A stretch of DNA of 64,000 nucleotides. Source: Chromatiaceae bacterium. GTDB lineage: Bacteria > Pseudomonadota > Gammaproteobacteria > Chromatiales > Chromatiaceae. Position numbers and translations under genes: made by a program. The notes beneath the pieces were generated by a model. The model was given only the letters and a program-made list of their open reading frames with translations, ran no database searches and was not told the origin of the DNA. Shown here in pieces: positions 55,705 to 63,942 of this stretch (the stretch's first letter is position 1; each line of letters opens with the position of its first letter). The DNA lies in assembly GCA_019356535.1 (NCBI GenBank), contig CP037918.1, positions 2,202,315 through 2,266,314 of the forward strand, in the 5' to 3' direction.

Positions 55705-56682
55705 CTACAACCCTTTGGCGCGCCGCTCCCCGTATTCTACTCCTAACATGGCTAGCCCGTAGACCAGACCCAAGGCCGCCAGCACTCCCCATTGTCCTAT
55801 AGGCGGGAGCCGCAGCGCCCAGAGCGCGACCAGCGCACAGAGGGCCATCAGACCATATTCCCACAGTACCGTCTTGCGATGCCCCCACCCCATCTGTACC
55901 AACCGCTGGTAGTAGTGGCTGCGGTGTGCTTCCCACACTTTCTCTCCACTTCGCAGGCGGCGCAGCAGAGTTGCCGTAGCATCGACAATAAAAGGCGAAA
56001 AAACGAGCAGTGGATACCACCATGAAAAAAGCGCTTCCCGCCCCCCCCAAAGCGACAAGACCCCAGCGAGCAGCCCAAGGGTAGTTGACCCCACATCCCC
56101 CATGAAGATGCGCGCCGGCGGAAAGTTCCAGATCAAAAAGCCCGCGGCGGCGGCCGCGATCGTCCAACAGACCACGGCAAACTGTAGATCCCCAGACAGC
56201 CAGCCGGCCAGGCCGAGAAAACCAAAACCCGATAGGCTCATGCCGCCAGCTAAGCCATCCATGCCGTCCATGAAGTTGTAAAGATTGAGCATCCAGACAA
56301 GACCCAAGACGCTGAGGACCATGCCCGTCCAGCCCTCGAACAGCACCACCCCCTGCCCAACCAGCCCGATGGCGGCCAGTAGGTGTGCGCCCAGCCGTAC
56401 CCAAGGCGAAAGATTTTGCAAATCATCAAGCAACGACACTGCGGTGATGAACAGCACAGCCAGCGCCACCGCACCGAAGCCCGATGGCAGCGCTTCGTGC
56501 ATCCATAGCCAACCATATCCCACGGCCATTGCCGACACGATGGCGATGCCGCCCGTGCGCGGCACAGGCTGCACATGCAACGACCGGTCATTCGGGTGGT
56601 CCAGAATAGAAAGAGGCGCACGCCTGGAGGCCAGCCAACCCGTCAACACCAATGAAAACAGAAAGGCCAGTGCAACGCTCAT
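55705..56682 (-). CDS. wbpL: Undecaprenyl-phosphate sugar-1-phosphate transferase (WbpL/WecA family)
   Basis: A 325-residue polytopic GT family 4 protein (MraY-like superfamily): SLHVQPVPRTGGIAIV, SLLDDLQNLSPWVRL with the catalytic Asp pair, WMLNLYNFMDGMDGLAGG, the IFMGDVGSTTLG site and the HRSHYYQRL cytoplasmic loop. It starts O-unit synthesis by putting a HexNAc-1-P on undecaprenyl phosphate. It overlaps wbpV by 4 bp and precedes wbpM, as in Pseudomonas O-antigen clusters. Confidence 0.92.
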   Translation of the reverse strand: MSVALAFLFSLVLTGWLASRRAPLSILDHPNDRSLHVQPVPRTGGIAIVSAMAVGYGWLWMHEALPSGFGAVALAVLFITAVSLLDDLQNLSPWVRLGAHLLAAIGLVGQGVVLFEGWTGMVLSVLGLVWMLNLYNFMDGMDGLAGGMSLSGFGFLGLAGWLSGDLQFAVVCWTIAAAAAGFLIWNFPPARIFMGDVGSTTLGLLAGVLSLWGGREALFSWWYPLLVFSPFIVDATATLLRRLRSGEKVWEAHRSHYYQRLVQMGWGHRKTVLWEYGLMALCALVALWALRLPPIGQWGVLAALGLVYGLAMLGVEYGERRAKGL

Positions 56683-57611
56683 CGCCCGGCCTCACGCAGA
56701 TAGCCAATCATCTCGGGCAGTGACTTGCGTAAATCGCGCGTCGGCCGCCAGCCAAGCTCACGTACGATCTTTTCATTGGAAAAATAAGCTGACCCGGCAA
56801 GCTTCCCAAACGTATCGGAATCAAACATGAAACGGCGTCCGCGCAACCTGCCCACGGCATCACCGGCATACGCCAGCATACGCAGAACGACCGCCGGCAC
56901 ATGCCAGGATGGCACCGGTCTGCCCACTGCTTCGCTGATCCATGTGTAGATCTGGTGGGTGGAATAGGCATAACCGTCAGTGACCGTATAAATCTTTCCC
57001 GCCGCCTCGGGGCAGACAGCGGTTAGCCAGGCCGCTTGCACAAGATCCTCCACGTGCACCATCGAGCGCCGGTTGCCGAACTCAGGAACCGGCGGAAAAC
57101 GTCCCTTTTCAATCAACCGAATCATGCGCGGTAGATTGCCCTTGGCCGTGTTGCCATAAACCATAGCCGGACGAATCACCACCGCCGCTGGCAGGAGGCC
57201 TCCTTCCAACACCCGTTTTTCGGCCTCGCGCTTGGATCGGGCGTAGGGTGTATCTTCGTCGGCAGCCTTCACACTGCTGATGTAGACGAACCGGCGGACT
57301 CCAGCCCGTTGCGCCGCTTTCAGCAGCTTTTCTGTGGCCGCTGTATTGATACGGAAATACTCATCCTCGTCCTGCCGCCTTTCGGACAGGGCATGCGCCT
57401 TACCGGCAAGGTGAAAGACCGCATCCACGCCTTCCAGCTCCGACACATCCGGCCCGGCCTCTGCCGCCAGATCCCAAAGCGCAAAACTCTCCACACCTTC
57501 CGGCCTACTTCGCCCCAGCGCCTGCACGCAAACGCCACGCCCCCGCAACAAAACCAACAAATGGGAACCGATGAACCCCGTTGCGCCGGTGAGTAATACC
57601 CTCTTTAACAT
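56679..57611 (-). CDS. wbpV: NAD-dependent epimerase/reductase, WbpV-like
   Basis: A 310-residue extended SDR: GATGFIGSHLLVLLRGRG, the YxxxK pair in YARSKREAEKRVL, and PAMVYGNTAKGNLPRMIRLI, RRSMVHVEDLVQAAWL. In Pseudomonas the WbpV/WbpK branch reduces the WbpM product to UDP-QuiNAc or UDP-FucNAc. Position between the GT4 gene and wbpL, with a 4-bp overlap, fits. The exact stereochemistry is not visible in the sequence. Confidence 0.85.
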   Translation of the reverse strand: MLKRVLLTGATGFIGSHLLVLLRGRGVCVQALGRSRPEGVESFALWDLAAEAGPDVSELEGVDAVFHLAGKAHALSERRQDEDEYFRINTAATEKLLKAAQRAGVRRFVYISSVKAADEDTPYARSKREAEKRVLEGGLLPAAVVIRPAMVYGNTAKGNLPRMIRLIEKGRFPPVPEFGNRRSMVHVEDLVQAAWLTAVCPEAAGKIYTVTDGYAYSTHQIYTWISEAVGRPVPSWHVPAVVLRMLAYAGDAVGRLRGRRFMFDSDTFGKLAGSAYFSNEKIVRELGWRPTRDLRKSLPEMIGYLREAGR

Positions 57612-57698
57612 CTAGAGCCCGCCGATACACTTGTAAGCGATTGATTTTGACAACACATATAGCCCCCTTCCACGTCCTCTGCTAGGTGGGGCAGATGG

Positions 57699-58859
57699 TT
57701 AACCAGAAAGAATATCCTCTGCAAGCCCCTGCATAATGGTTTTTCTTCGGAATTTCCGTATGAACTGCCCCCTATCAACAATGTCCGGAGAGAGGCTCCG
57801 GAACGCACGGACAAATCCTTCGGCATCGCAAGGATCGAATACCGCCGCGTGACCGACATAGTCAAGAATAAACTCCCGCGAATAGCCGGCCACACCTGCA
57901 AGCAGGGGTTTACCCGTAGCGGCATATTCGAAAATCTTGGACGGCAATACCCTGCGAAACGTTTTATGGTCATTCAAATGCAGAAACAGATAGTCGGCCT
58001 CTGCGTATAATTCCAATAGGTGTGAGCGAGGTACGGGATCGAGCAACCGGACATTCACCACGCCTGCTTTCTCCAGCCCCTCCTCGAGTTCCCGACGCAT
58101 GCCGCCATCCCCCACGATGAGGAACCGGCATTCGTTTTCCAAGCACTTAGCCACATGAGGAACAATCCTGTGCAACCCCTGGCCGGCACCGATATTTCCC
58201 GCATAGAGAATCTGGGGAAGGGCTCCACAGGCTTCCTTGCGAAAATCATTGGCGATGAACTCCTCGTCGACCCCGTTGGGGAAAAAGACGAACTTGTGTT
58301 TCTCGGTAATTGTTTCGAAATAGGAGGAGAATCCCTCGGACACTAGGTTGATCCGGGATGCGGAACGTATCGCGAACCGCTCCATCCATCGAAAAACCGG
58401 GAGCACGCCGCTCAATAACCGACCAGACATGAGGTTTTCCATTGTATCGGTAAAAATATCCCGGATGTCGAGATACAGCGGTACCCCCATCCTGCGGGCG
58501 ATCACCGCTCCCAGAAACCCCGTCATCAACCGTGATGTCGTGGCGAGAACAAGATCGTATCGCCTCGTCGCAACCTCACGCCATACGCCTCCCGCAAACC
58601 GTGCATACGCTATCGACTGATCCATCATGCCGCTCCGATGAGAAGGGATGGGAAGCCTTGTGATCCTGACCGAACCGTGCTGTTCCCGTTCAGGCGCATC
58701 AGCCGTGTAAGAAGCGTACCGGTTGGGAAAAGTGGTGATGACATCGATTTCATCACCCGTGCCAAATCGCTCCGACAACGCCTGCACCAGCGCCCCGGCG
58801 CGAAAGGACCCCGCACACAGATCAGGCGGGAAATAAAAACTTATGAACAATATCCTCAT
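57699..58859 (-). CDS. Glycosyltransferase family 4 (WbuB-like)
   Basis: A 386-residue GT-B enzyme: ILFISFYFPPDLCAGSFRAGALVQAL, TTSRLMTGFLGAVIARRMGVPLYLDIRDIFTDTMENLM, FVFFPNGVDEEFI, ILYAGNIGAGQGLHRIVPH, FLIVGDGGMRRELEEGL and EADYLFLHLNDHKTFRRVLPSKIFEYAATGKPLLAG. This is the WbuB-type family, whose known members transfer FucNAc in O-antigen units. Donor here unknown. A 9-bp gap separates it from the heparinase-family gene. Confidence 0.85.
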   Translation of the reverse strand: MRILFISFYFPPDLCAGSFRAGALVQALSERFGTGDEIDVITTFPNRYASYTADAPEREQHGSVRITRLPIPSHRSGMMDQSIAYARFAGGVWREVATRRYDLVLATTSRLMTGFLGAVIARRMGVPLYLDIRDIFTDTMENLMSGRLLSGVLPVFRWMERFAIRSASRINLVSEGFSSYFETITEKHKFVFFPNGVDEEFIANDFRKEACGALPQILYAGNIGAGQGLHRIVPHVAKCLENECRFLIVGDGGMRRELEEGLEKAGVVNVRLLDPVPRSHLLELYAEADYLFLHLNDHKTFRRVLPSKIFEYAATGKPLLAGVAGYSREFILDYVGHAAVFDPCDAEGFVRAFRSLSPDIVDRGQFIRKFRRKTIMQGLAEDILSG

Positions 58860-58868
58860 ATCGATGTA

Positions 58869-60512
58869 TCAGTGGCGTATCCACTCGATACGCGTCGTCA
58901 AGAGACAAGGTAGCTCCACCTCCGTTCGGCACACGATGCACCGACTCCGAATGGCTCTCCCAAATCCCGGATGATAGGTAGAATTCTCCACGGACATTTG
59001 AACTGCGGCATCAAGGTGCAGTATTGCGATTTTCGTTCCCGACCCGCTCCATGCCAGATGGATAACCCCACCGTCCTCATGGATCTCCACTCCAGGGTGC
59101 AGATGGAAAAACAGTTCGACACGATGTCGCCCTCGACCGGATACCCGATCCAAAATTTCCAGTCCGCCATCGCCAAGCCGCCATGTACGCTCATGCAGAA
59201 CGGCGCCAGGCACCCTTTTGTACCCATCATGCCGGGCCGAGATCAAAAATTGAGGGCCTCCGAAATCTGTTCTCCGCCTGCTCACCCTGGCACGCCGGGC
59301 GACGCGAAAGACAGCCCAGACTTCGGAGGAGTCGAGACCATCGATTACAAGCGTGTTGTGAGCGGCGGAACCACGCTGACGGGCTCTCTCCGGCCCCCAT
59401 TCATACGTTGATGTGCCGGAATTGACGAAAAGACGCCTCCCCTGAACCGAGACCTCGAAGCTCAAGGTGTCGGCGTGGGCATGTCCCGGCTGGAAATCCG
59501 GTCCGACGGGCCCACAATCCACAAAAAGAACGGCGTCACCTTTCGTCATCCTGCAGTAGCCGCTGTCCAGAAGGCACCCGTTTTCGACACCCTTTCCCAC
59601 ATCGAATCCAAGTGACCCAGCATAGCGATCGAGTTCCTCCGGAGGTGGCGCGATACCGATCGAAGCATCATTGAAAAACGGGATCTCGCCGTCCGGATGA
59701 CGCATCAAGCCAGACCACGCGAGCATCCGTTCAACGACATCCCGCCAAAGCGCCGGAACCTGTCTTTGGTAGGCATTGTACAGATTGACAAGGTCAAGGA
59801 GGTCTTCCAGCACCAGCAGATGGTACATAGGACTTCGCTCATAATGGCCACCATCCGGCAGGATCTGTTCCGGCAGCTGTTCCCAAAGTATCCGCTCCCC
59901 CTGCCTTCTCCAAGCATCTGCCTCCAGCCCGTCAAAATAGGTTCCAGCAAATATCAATGCCTTTGCATTGGCAAGCAGATGATTACCCAAGAGGTGATAC
60001 TCGATACGGCGGCGCAACCACCTCGCCTGTACAGAGAGACCATGGTCCGCAACCGGAGGCAACTCATTGCCAGCTAGCGCCCATTTGATCCAGTTCACGA
60101 TGCGCAGCGACGTTGGATAAGACTCCCAGCCAGTGCCGAAAGGGGGAGGGTTATCTTCCGCCCACCTGATCATCAGATCCCTGTGCAACCCAGTACGATC
60201 TGCGGCATTGCAGGACTTCAGATCATCAAAATAGTGCAGATTGTATACCCACAAACGGGGAACACCCGGCGGATTCCAATCCCCGGGAAATGAAAGGTCA
60301 CGTTCCTCATTCAGGAATTCGAAACGCCAGCGCCCTCGCAGCGATTCCTTCCCGCAAATCGGGCGCAACCACTCTCCCACTACCTCCCGACGCTGCGGAG
60401 GGGGCGCTAGATCAGGTGCTGGCCTGTAAACGCGAAACCACAGTCGCGCCAGAATCTGGCGCCACGTCAAGTATCTAACCGTATTGAAATACCGGGTCAA
60501 AATTCCCTGCAC
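58869..60512 (-). CDS. Heparinase II/III family protein
   Basis: About 547 residues from the GTG at 60512 (VQGILTRYFNTVRYLTWRQILARLWFR, the usual N-terminus); the frame is open to 60620. It has the Hep_N-type helical domain (WNPPGVPRLWVYNLHYFDDLKSC, GWESYPTSLRIVNWIKWAL, LLGNHLLANAKALIFAGTYF, EQILPDGGHYERSPMYHLLVLEDLLDL) and the beta-sandwich domain (DFQPGHAHADTLSFEVSVQGRRLFVNSGTSTYEWGPERARQRGSAAHNTLVIDG). Such genes are common in O-antigen clusters next to WbuB-type enzymes. A lyase or glycan-modifying role is expected but unproven. Confidence 0.8.
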   Translation of the reverse strand: MQGILTRYFNTVRYLTWRQILARLWFRVYRPAPDLAPPPQRREVVGEWLRPICGKESLRGRWRFEFLNEERDLSFPGDWNPPGVPRLWVYNLHYFDDLKSCNAADRTGLHRDLMIRWAEDNPPPFGTGWESYPTSLRIVNWIKWALAGNELPPVADHGLSVQARWLRRRIEYHLLGNHLLANAKALIFAGTYFDGLEADAWRRQGERILWEQLPEQILPDGGHYERSPMYHLLVLEDLLDLVNLYNAYQRQVPALWRDVVERMLAWSGLMRHPDGEIPFFNDASIGIAPPPEELDRYAGSLGFDVGKGVENGCLLDSGYCRMTKGDAVLFVDCGPVGPDFQPGHAHADTLSFEVSVQGRRLFVNSGTSTYEWGPERARQRGSAAHNTLVIDGLDSSEVWAVFRVARRARVSRRRTDFGGPQFLISARHDGYKRVPGAVLHERTWRLGDGGLEILDRVSGRGRHRVELFFHLHPGVEIHEDGGVIHLAWSGSGTKIAILHLDAAVQMSVENSTYHPGFGRAIRSRCIVCRTEVELPCLLTTRIEWIRH

Positions 60513-60620
60513 AGTCTTGCGTCCACATCGATTACGGAACAGCTGACCTCTACCAGTCCGCGGGCCACAATAGAATTGGGCCTGCAACCCCTGATCACCG
60601 TGCTCAATGCACGGGCACAA

Positions 60621-60846
60621 ACCGTCATAATCACCTTCTTTGTCAGGTTTGCTCTTGATTTTTCACGCAACCTGATTTCTAATTCATTTTTCCAGAAGCG
60701 ATCATGTCATTCGGCGTCCAGCCCAACCCATACGCGTACGCGTAGACCTCGAAAGTGAGCGCCCCACAGAGTTTTTTCCATTATTATTATTTTGTGGCCA
60801 CTACAATCTAGATTTTATCACCCCCCCCCCCCTTTGTAACCCTCCC
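60621..60846. other. Low-GC non-coding stretch with a 12-C run
   Basis: This gap between the heparinase-family gene and the IS5 remnant has no gene. It contains an ATT-type run, TTATTATTATT (60781-60791), a TACGCGTACGCG direct repeat, and a run of 12 C residues (60821-60832). Such runs are prone to slippage, but no gene starts or ends there that it could switch. Confidence 0.5.
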
Positions 60847-61406
60847 TTAACAGGCTGTTGAAAATGATCGGATTTTTGGCCATTTCCGCCACCAAGCGCC
60901 GGCCAAATCATGGCGAGGGCCCCATTCACCGAAATTTGCCCAAAATCCGGCTTGCCGGTCACACCAACCCTTCGGGTCTTGGCGATCAACAGGCCGCCAC
61001 CCCAGGGGGCGCATCTGAATCAGGCTGTAGGCTGGCATGGTAAGCATGAAGTGGAGATCTACCTTCTCACACCCCTCGAGCCGCCTCTTGCACAAGCCAC
61101 CGATAGCCTTGGCCTACCCGAAGCATTTCTCAATCCGTTTTCGAATAGACTGGCTGGTCTGATAACCCAGGTGGCGCGTGGTGCGCCCATGAATCGCCGA
61201 TATACGGCGGGTAGCATTCCGGGCAATGTGTGGCGCGGTATTGGCGCTGCGCATGACCTCCATGAGGCCCTTCGTGTCGCAGTGCTTGCCCATGGCCTCG
61301 GTCACTCGATAGATGCCGGTGAGCACCTCGACCAGGTCGATGACAGCCTCCGGTTTAGCCGTGCCGGCCGCCTGGGGTACCTGAGCATCAGCCGTAAGCT
61401 TCCCCG

Positions 61407-62261
61407 TCAAGTAGACATTTTAAAAGTAGAGTTTCCCGCCACCTGTTTGGCATACAAGCTGGGCGGCAACCCACCCAGCGCATCATGAGGTCGCAGGTCG
61501 TTGTACTCCATCAACCAGCGACCGGTAATCTCCCGGACCTCGTCCAGGCTGCGAAAGAGATACAGGTTCAGCACCTCATTCCGGTAGGTCCGGTTGAAAC
61601 GCTCGATATAGGCGTTCTGATTGGGCTTCCCCGGCTGGATGTACTGGATGACGACACCGTTGTCCCGGCACCAGCGCCGAAAGTCGTCGCTCAGAAATTC
61701 CGGGCCGTTGTCCACCCGAATGGTTTCGGGACAGCGGCCCTGCGCCTTCAGCTGCTCCAGGGTCCGCACCACGCGGGGCGCCCGAAGCGAGGTGTCGATC
61801 TCGATGTACAACGCCTCCCGGTTGAAGTCGTCAATCAAATTGAACGTGCGAAAACGGGTCCCGTGATACAGAGTGTCGCTCATGAAGTCGGCAGACCATA
61901 CCTGGTCCGGGTATTGGGGCACCACCAGGGGTTCCCGAATCCGGGCAGGCAGCCGCCGGCGGGTTCGGCGTGGCTGGTTCAGACCCAGTGCACGATACAC
62001 CCGGTACACCCGCTTGTGGTTCCAGGAATGCCCTTTGGCCCGAAGCCGGGCAAAGCACTTCCAGAATCCCCAGCGAGGGTGTGCCTCGACCAGATCGTTG
62101 AGCGCATCGATGATTTCAGAATCCTGCTCCTGCCGATGATCCGGTTCCTGGTACCACGCCGACCGGGAAAGCCCTACACAACGACAGCTCCTTGCAATGG
62201 AAAGGGAATGTTCCCTGACCAGATACTCCGCCGCCTCTCGCTTCTCGGGCGGCGTCAGAGT
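61407..62261 (-). CDS. IS3-family transposase OrfB (copy 2), made by -1 frameshift
   Basis: Identical in translation to copy 1 (49114-49968): WSADFMSDTL, IRVDNGPEFLSDD and QNAYIERFNRTYRNEVLN supply the DDE residues. Expressed as a fusion with OrfA by slippage on eight A residues. See copy 1. Confidence 0.9.
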   Translation of the reverse strand, partial: TLTPPEKREAAEYLVREHSLSIARSCRCVGLSRSAWYQEPDHRQEQDSEIIDALNDLVEAHPRWGFWKCFARLRAKGHSWNHKRVYRVYRALGLNQPRRTRRRLPARIREPLVVPQYPDQVWSADFMSDTLYHGTRFRTFNLIDDFNREALYIEIDTSLRAPRVVRTLEQLKAQGRCPETIRVDNGPEFLSDDFRRWCRDNGVVIQYIQPGKPNQNAYIERFNRTYRNEVLNLYLFRSLDEVREITGRWLMEYNDLRPHDALGGLPPSLYAKQVAGNSTFKMST

Positions 62262-62521
62262 TTTTTTTCGATCAGATCCTTCATCGCCTGGTTTTCCAGT
62301 GCCAGATCGGCGTACATGCGTTTGAGCCTGGCGTTTTCAGCCTCCAGCTCCTTCATCCGCTTGAGCTCGGAGACGCTCATGCCGCCGTACTTGCTCTTCC
62401 AGTTGTAGAAGGTGGCATCGGAGATGCCGTGCTTGCGGCAGATGTCCCGCACCTTCATCCCCGAATCCGCTTCGTGGAGAATCGCCACGATCTGACTCTC
62501 GGTGAATCGTGATTTCCTCAT
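62255..62521 (-). CDS. IS3-family transposase OrfA (copy 2)
   Basis: The 88-residue helix-turn-helix protein, identical to that of copy 1 (48854-49120), ending at the same A8 slip site. Confidence 0.92.
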   Translation of the reverse strand: MRKSRFTESQIVAILHEADSGMKVRDICRKHGISDATFYNWKSKYGGMSVSELKRMKELEAENARLKRMYADLALENQAMKDLIEKKL

Positions 62522-62895
62522 CTGAACCTCCTGGCTGGGGGTGGCCAGAAAGCTCTACTTTACACCTGTCCGGGATCAGGGGAAGCTTACGCAGCCACCA
62601 GCCATACCGGTTTTCCATTAGTCGGCGCCCCGTATAAGAAAGCCGCGCCCCCTTCCTCTGACTTTTACGGAATAGCCAGGTATCGGGATCGGCCTTTGAT
62701 TCATGGGGGGGGCGTGCGAGCGCTTCTCGCCAGGAAAATCCACCGCGGGGTCGCGGCCGCCGCCTTTTGTCGGAGACTCATCTCCGTTCTTCGGACGTAA
62801 ACTCTCAGTCGCGAGGCCTACACCTCGATCAAGGCGCCACCCACGCTGAGATAATCCTTCAAGAGCAGGACGGCTGCCCGTGCTTGGCCCAGTGT

Positions 62896-63072
62896 CTAAA
62901 CAGAGAGTTTGTACGTCACCTCACCTTCCGGCAAGCGGCCCCAGTTCTTGGTGAAGATCGAAGAATGTGAGACCTTGTCGTCCGCGGAGAACTCCACAAA
63001 CCCGCAAACTGGCACATTGTAATCGATTTGCCCGATCGGCTGCCGCTCACCTAAGATGAGGTAGAACACCAT
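62896..63072 (-). CDS. 58-residue ORF or gene fragment between IS remnants
   Basis: An ATG-started frame, MVFYLILGERQPIGQIDYNV then PVCGFVEFSADDKVSHSSIF and TKNWGRLPEGEVTYKLSV. I do not recognise it. It lies between the IS5 remnant and the end of the third IS (63077), which may have cut off its upstream part. The well-ordered beta-type sequence suggests a real protein piece. Confidence 0.35.
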   Translation of the reverse strand: MVFYLILGERQPIGQIDYNVPVCGFVEFSADDKVSHSSIFTKNWGRLPEGEVTYKLSV

Positions 63073-63099
63073 GTAATGACCCCCTAGTTTTTGCACACC

Positions 63100-63942
63100 C
63101 TACGCAGCAATCTGCGCAGGCACCTGGTAGCCGAGTGCCTGATGGGGCCGCTCGGTGTTGTAGTGGCGTATCCAACGCCCGATCACTTCTCGTGCATGGC
63201 TGATCGACTCAAAGTGGTGATGCCATACACATTCTTCTTTCATGGTGCGGATAAACCGCTCGATCATGCCGTTCTGCTCCGGGCTATATGGCGTAATGAA
63301 CTCCTGGGTCAATCCATAGCCCCTGACCGTGGCCGTATAGCGATGGGAGGTGAAGACCAGGCCGTTGTCGCTGCGTAGCTTCAACGGCCCGGATACGCGT
63401 CCCAGATGACCAAACCGGTGGATCAGCGCCTCTTCCAGTGCCGCTTCCGCTGTACAGGCATTGCCATGGGCCGCCAAACGCCATCCCAGCAGTTCCCTGC
63501 TGGCACAATCGATGACCAGTGCAATATGGCACCAGCGATCACGGCCACACCAGATCCGCGCCAGGTCCGTGGCCCAACGTTGATCCGGCGCTTGGGCAAC
63601 CGATGGCAACGCACTCACCCGGGGACGATGCCCTTTGGGTCGCTTGCGTACCTGCCACCCCTTGAGTCGGCAGATTCGCTGTACCACCTTGCGGTTCCAG
63701 CCCAGTAGAAACGCGATGCGACGGTAACCGTAGCTCGGAAAGCGCTCAATGATGGCTTTCACCTTCTCGGCTTTCATCTCGTCAACCACAGGCTGCCTCA
63801 CCGCAGGCCGGTAGTAGTAGCTCCTGCGACTCACCCCCAGCCATCGACAGAGCTTAGCAACGGAAACCTCATGGCCTTCTGCTTTGAGCTCCGCCTGCAC
63901 CGACTTGACTAGCTTTCTTCCTCGTCGAGCAGGCGCTGCCAC
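63100..63942 (-). CDS. IS3-family transposase OrfB, second element
   Basis: A 280-residue rve-type transposase: RRSYYYRP near the start, SYGYRRIAFLLG, then the DDE set: WATDLARIWCG, LRSDNGLVFTSHRY and QNGMIERFIRTMKEE, ending with HYNTERPHQALGYQVPAQ. It begins in the -1 frame at a GTG directly after an A AAA AAG heptamer (63942-63948 on the minus strand), the classical -1 frameshift site, so it is made as OrfAB. Confidence 0.9.
   Translation of the reverse strand: MAAPARRGRKLVKSVQAELKAEGHEVSVAKLCRWLGVSRRSYYYRPAVRQPVVDEMKAEKVKAIIERFPSYGYRRIAFLLGWNRKVVQRICRLKGWQVRKRPKGHRPRVSALPSVAQAPDQRWATDLARIWCGRDRWCHIALVIDCASRELLGWRLAAHGNACTAEAALEEALIHRFGHLGRVSGPLKLRSDNGLVFTSHRYTATVRGYGLTQEFITPYSPEQNGMIERFIRTMKEECVWHHHFESISHAREVIGRWIRHYNTERPHQALGYQVPAQIAA

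Larger units (their letters stand above)
61393..62591 (-). mobile_element. IS3-family insertion sequence, copy 2 (1199 bp)
   Basis: An inverted, full-length copy of the element at 48784-49982, with the same 13-bp terminal inverted repeats and identical OrfA and OrfB proteins. It is inserted inside an IS5-family transposase remnant and flanked by a 4-bp CAGC duplication. Together with copy 1 it brackets 11.4 kb of O-antigen genes in inverted orientation. Confidence 0.92.
61389..62595. repeat. Target-site duplication CAGC flanking IS copy 2
   Basis: CAGC occurs at 61389-61392 and again at 62592-62595, directly outside the inverted repeats. A 4-bp duplication is within the IS3 family's range. 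It shows that IS copy 2 inserted here cleanly and has not since recombined. Confidence 0.8.
60847..62880 (-). pseudogene. IS5-family transposase remnant, split by IS copy 2
   Basis: On the minus strand, right of the IS: SLRPKNGDESPTKGGGRDPA, then VDFPGEKRSHAPPHESKADP, RKSQRKGARLSYTGRRLMEN; left of it: LVADAQVPQAAGTAKPEAV, GLMEVMRSANTAPHIARNAT, TTRHLGYQTSQSIRKRIEKC and MPAYSLIQMRPLG. These are the successive blocks of an IS5-type (DDE_Tnp_1) transposase, with several stops and frameshifts (e.g. LSVGGALIEV*). The two parts join cleanly when the IS and one CAGC copy are removed. The remnant is about 830 bp in all. Confidence 0.8.

Noticed and set aside
60821..60846. The C run as a transcription terminator
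   Set aside because: No stem precedes it on either strand and there is no T run after a stem.
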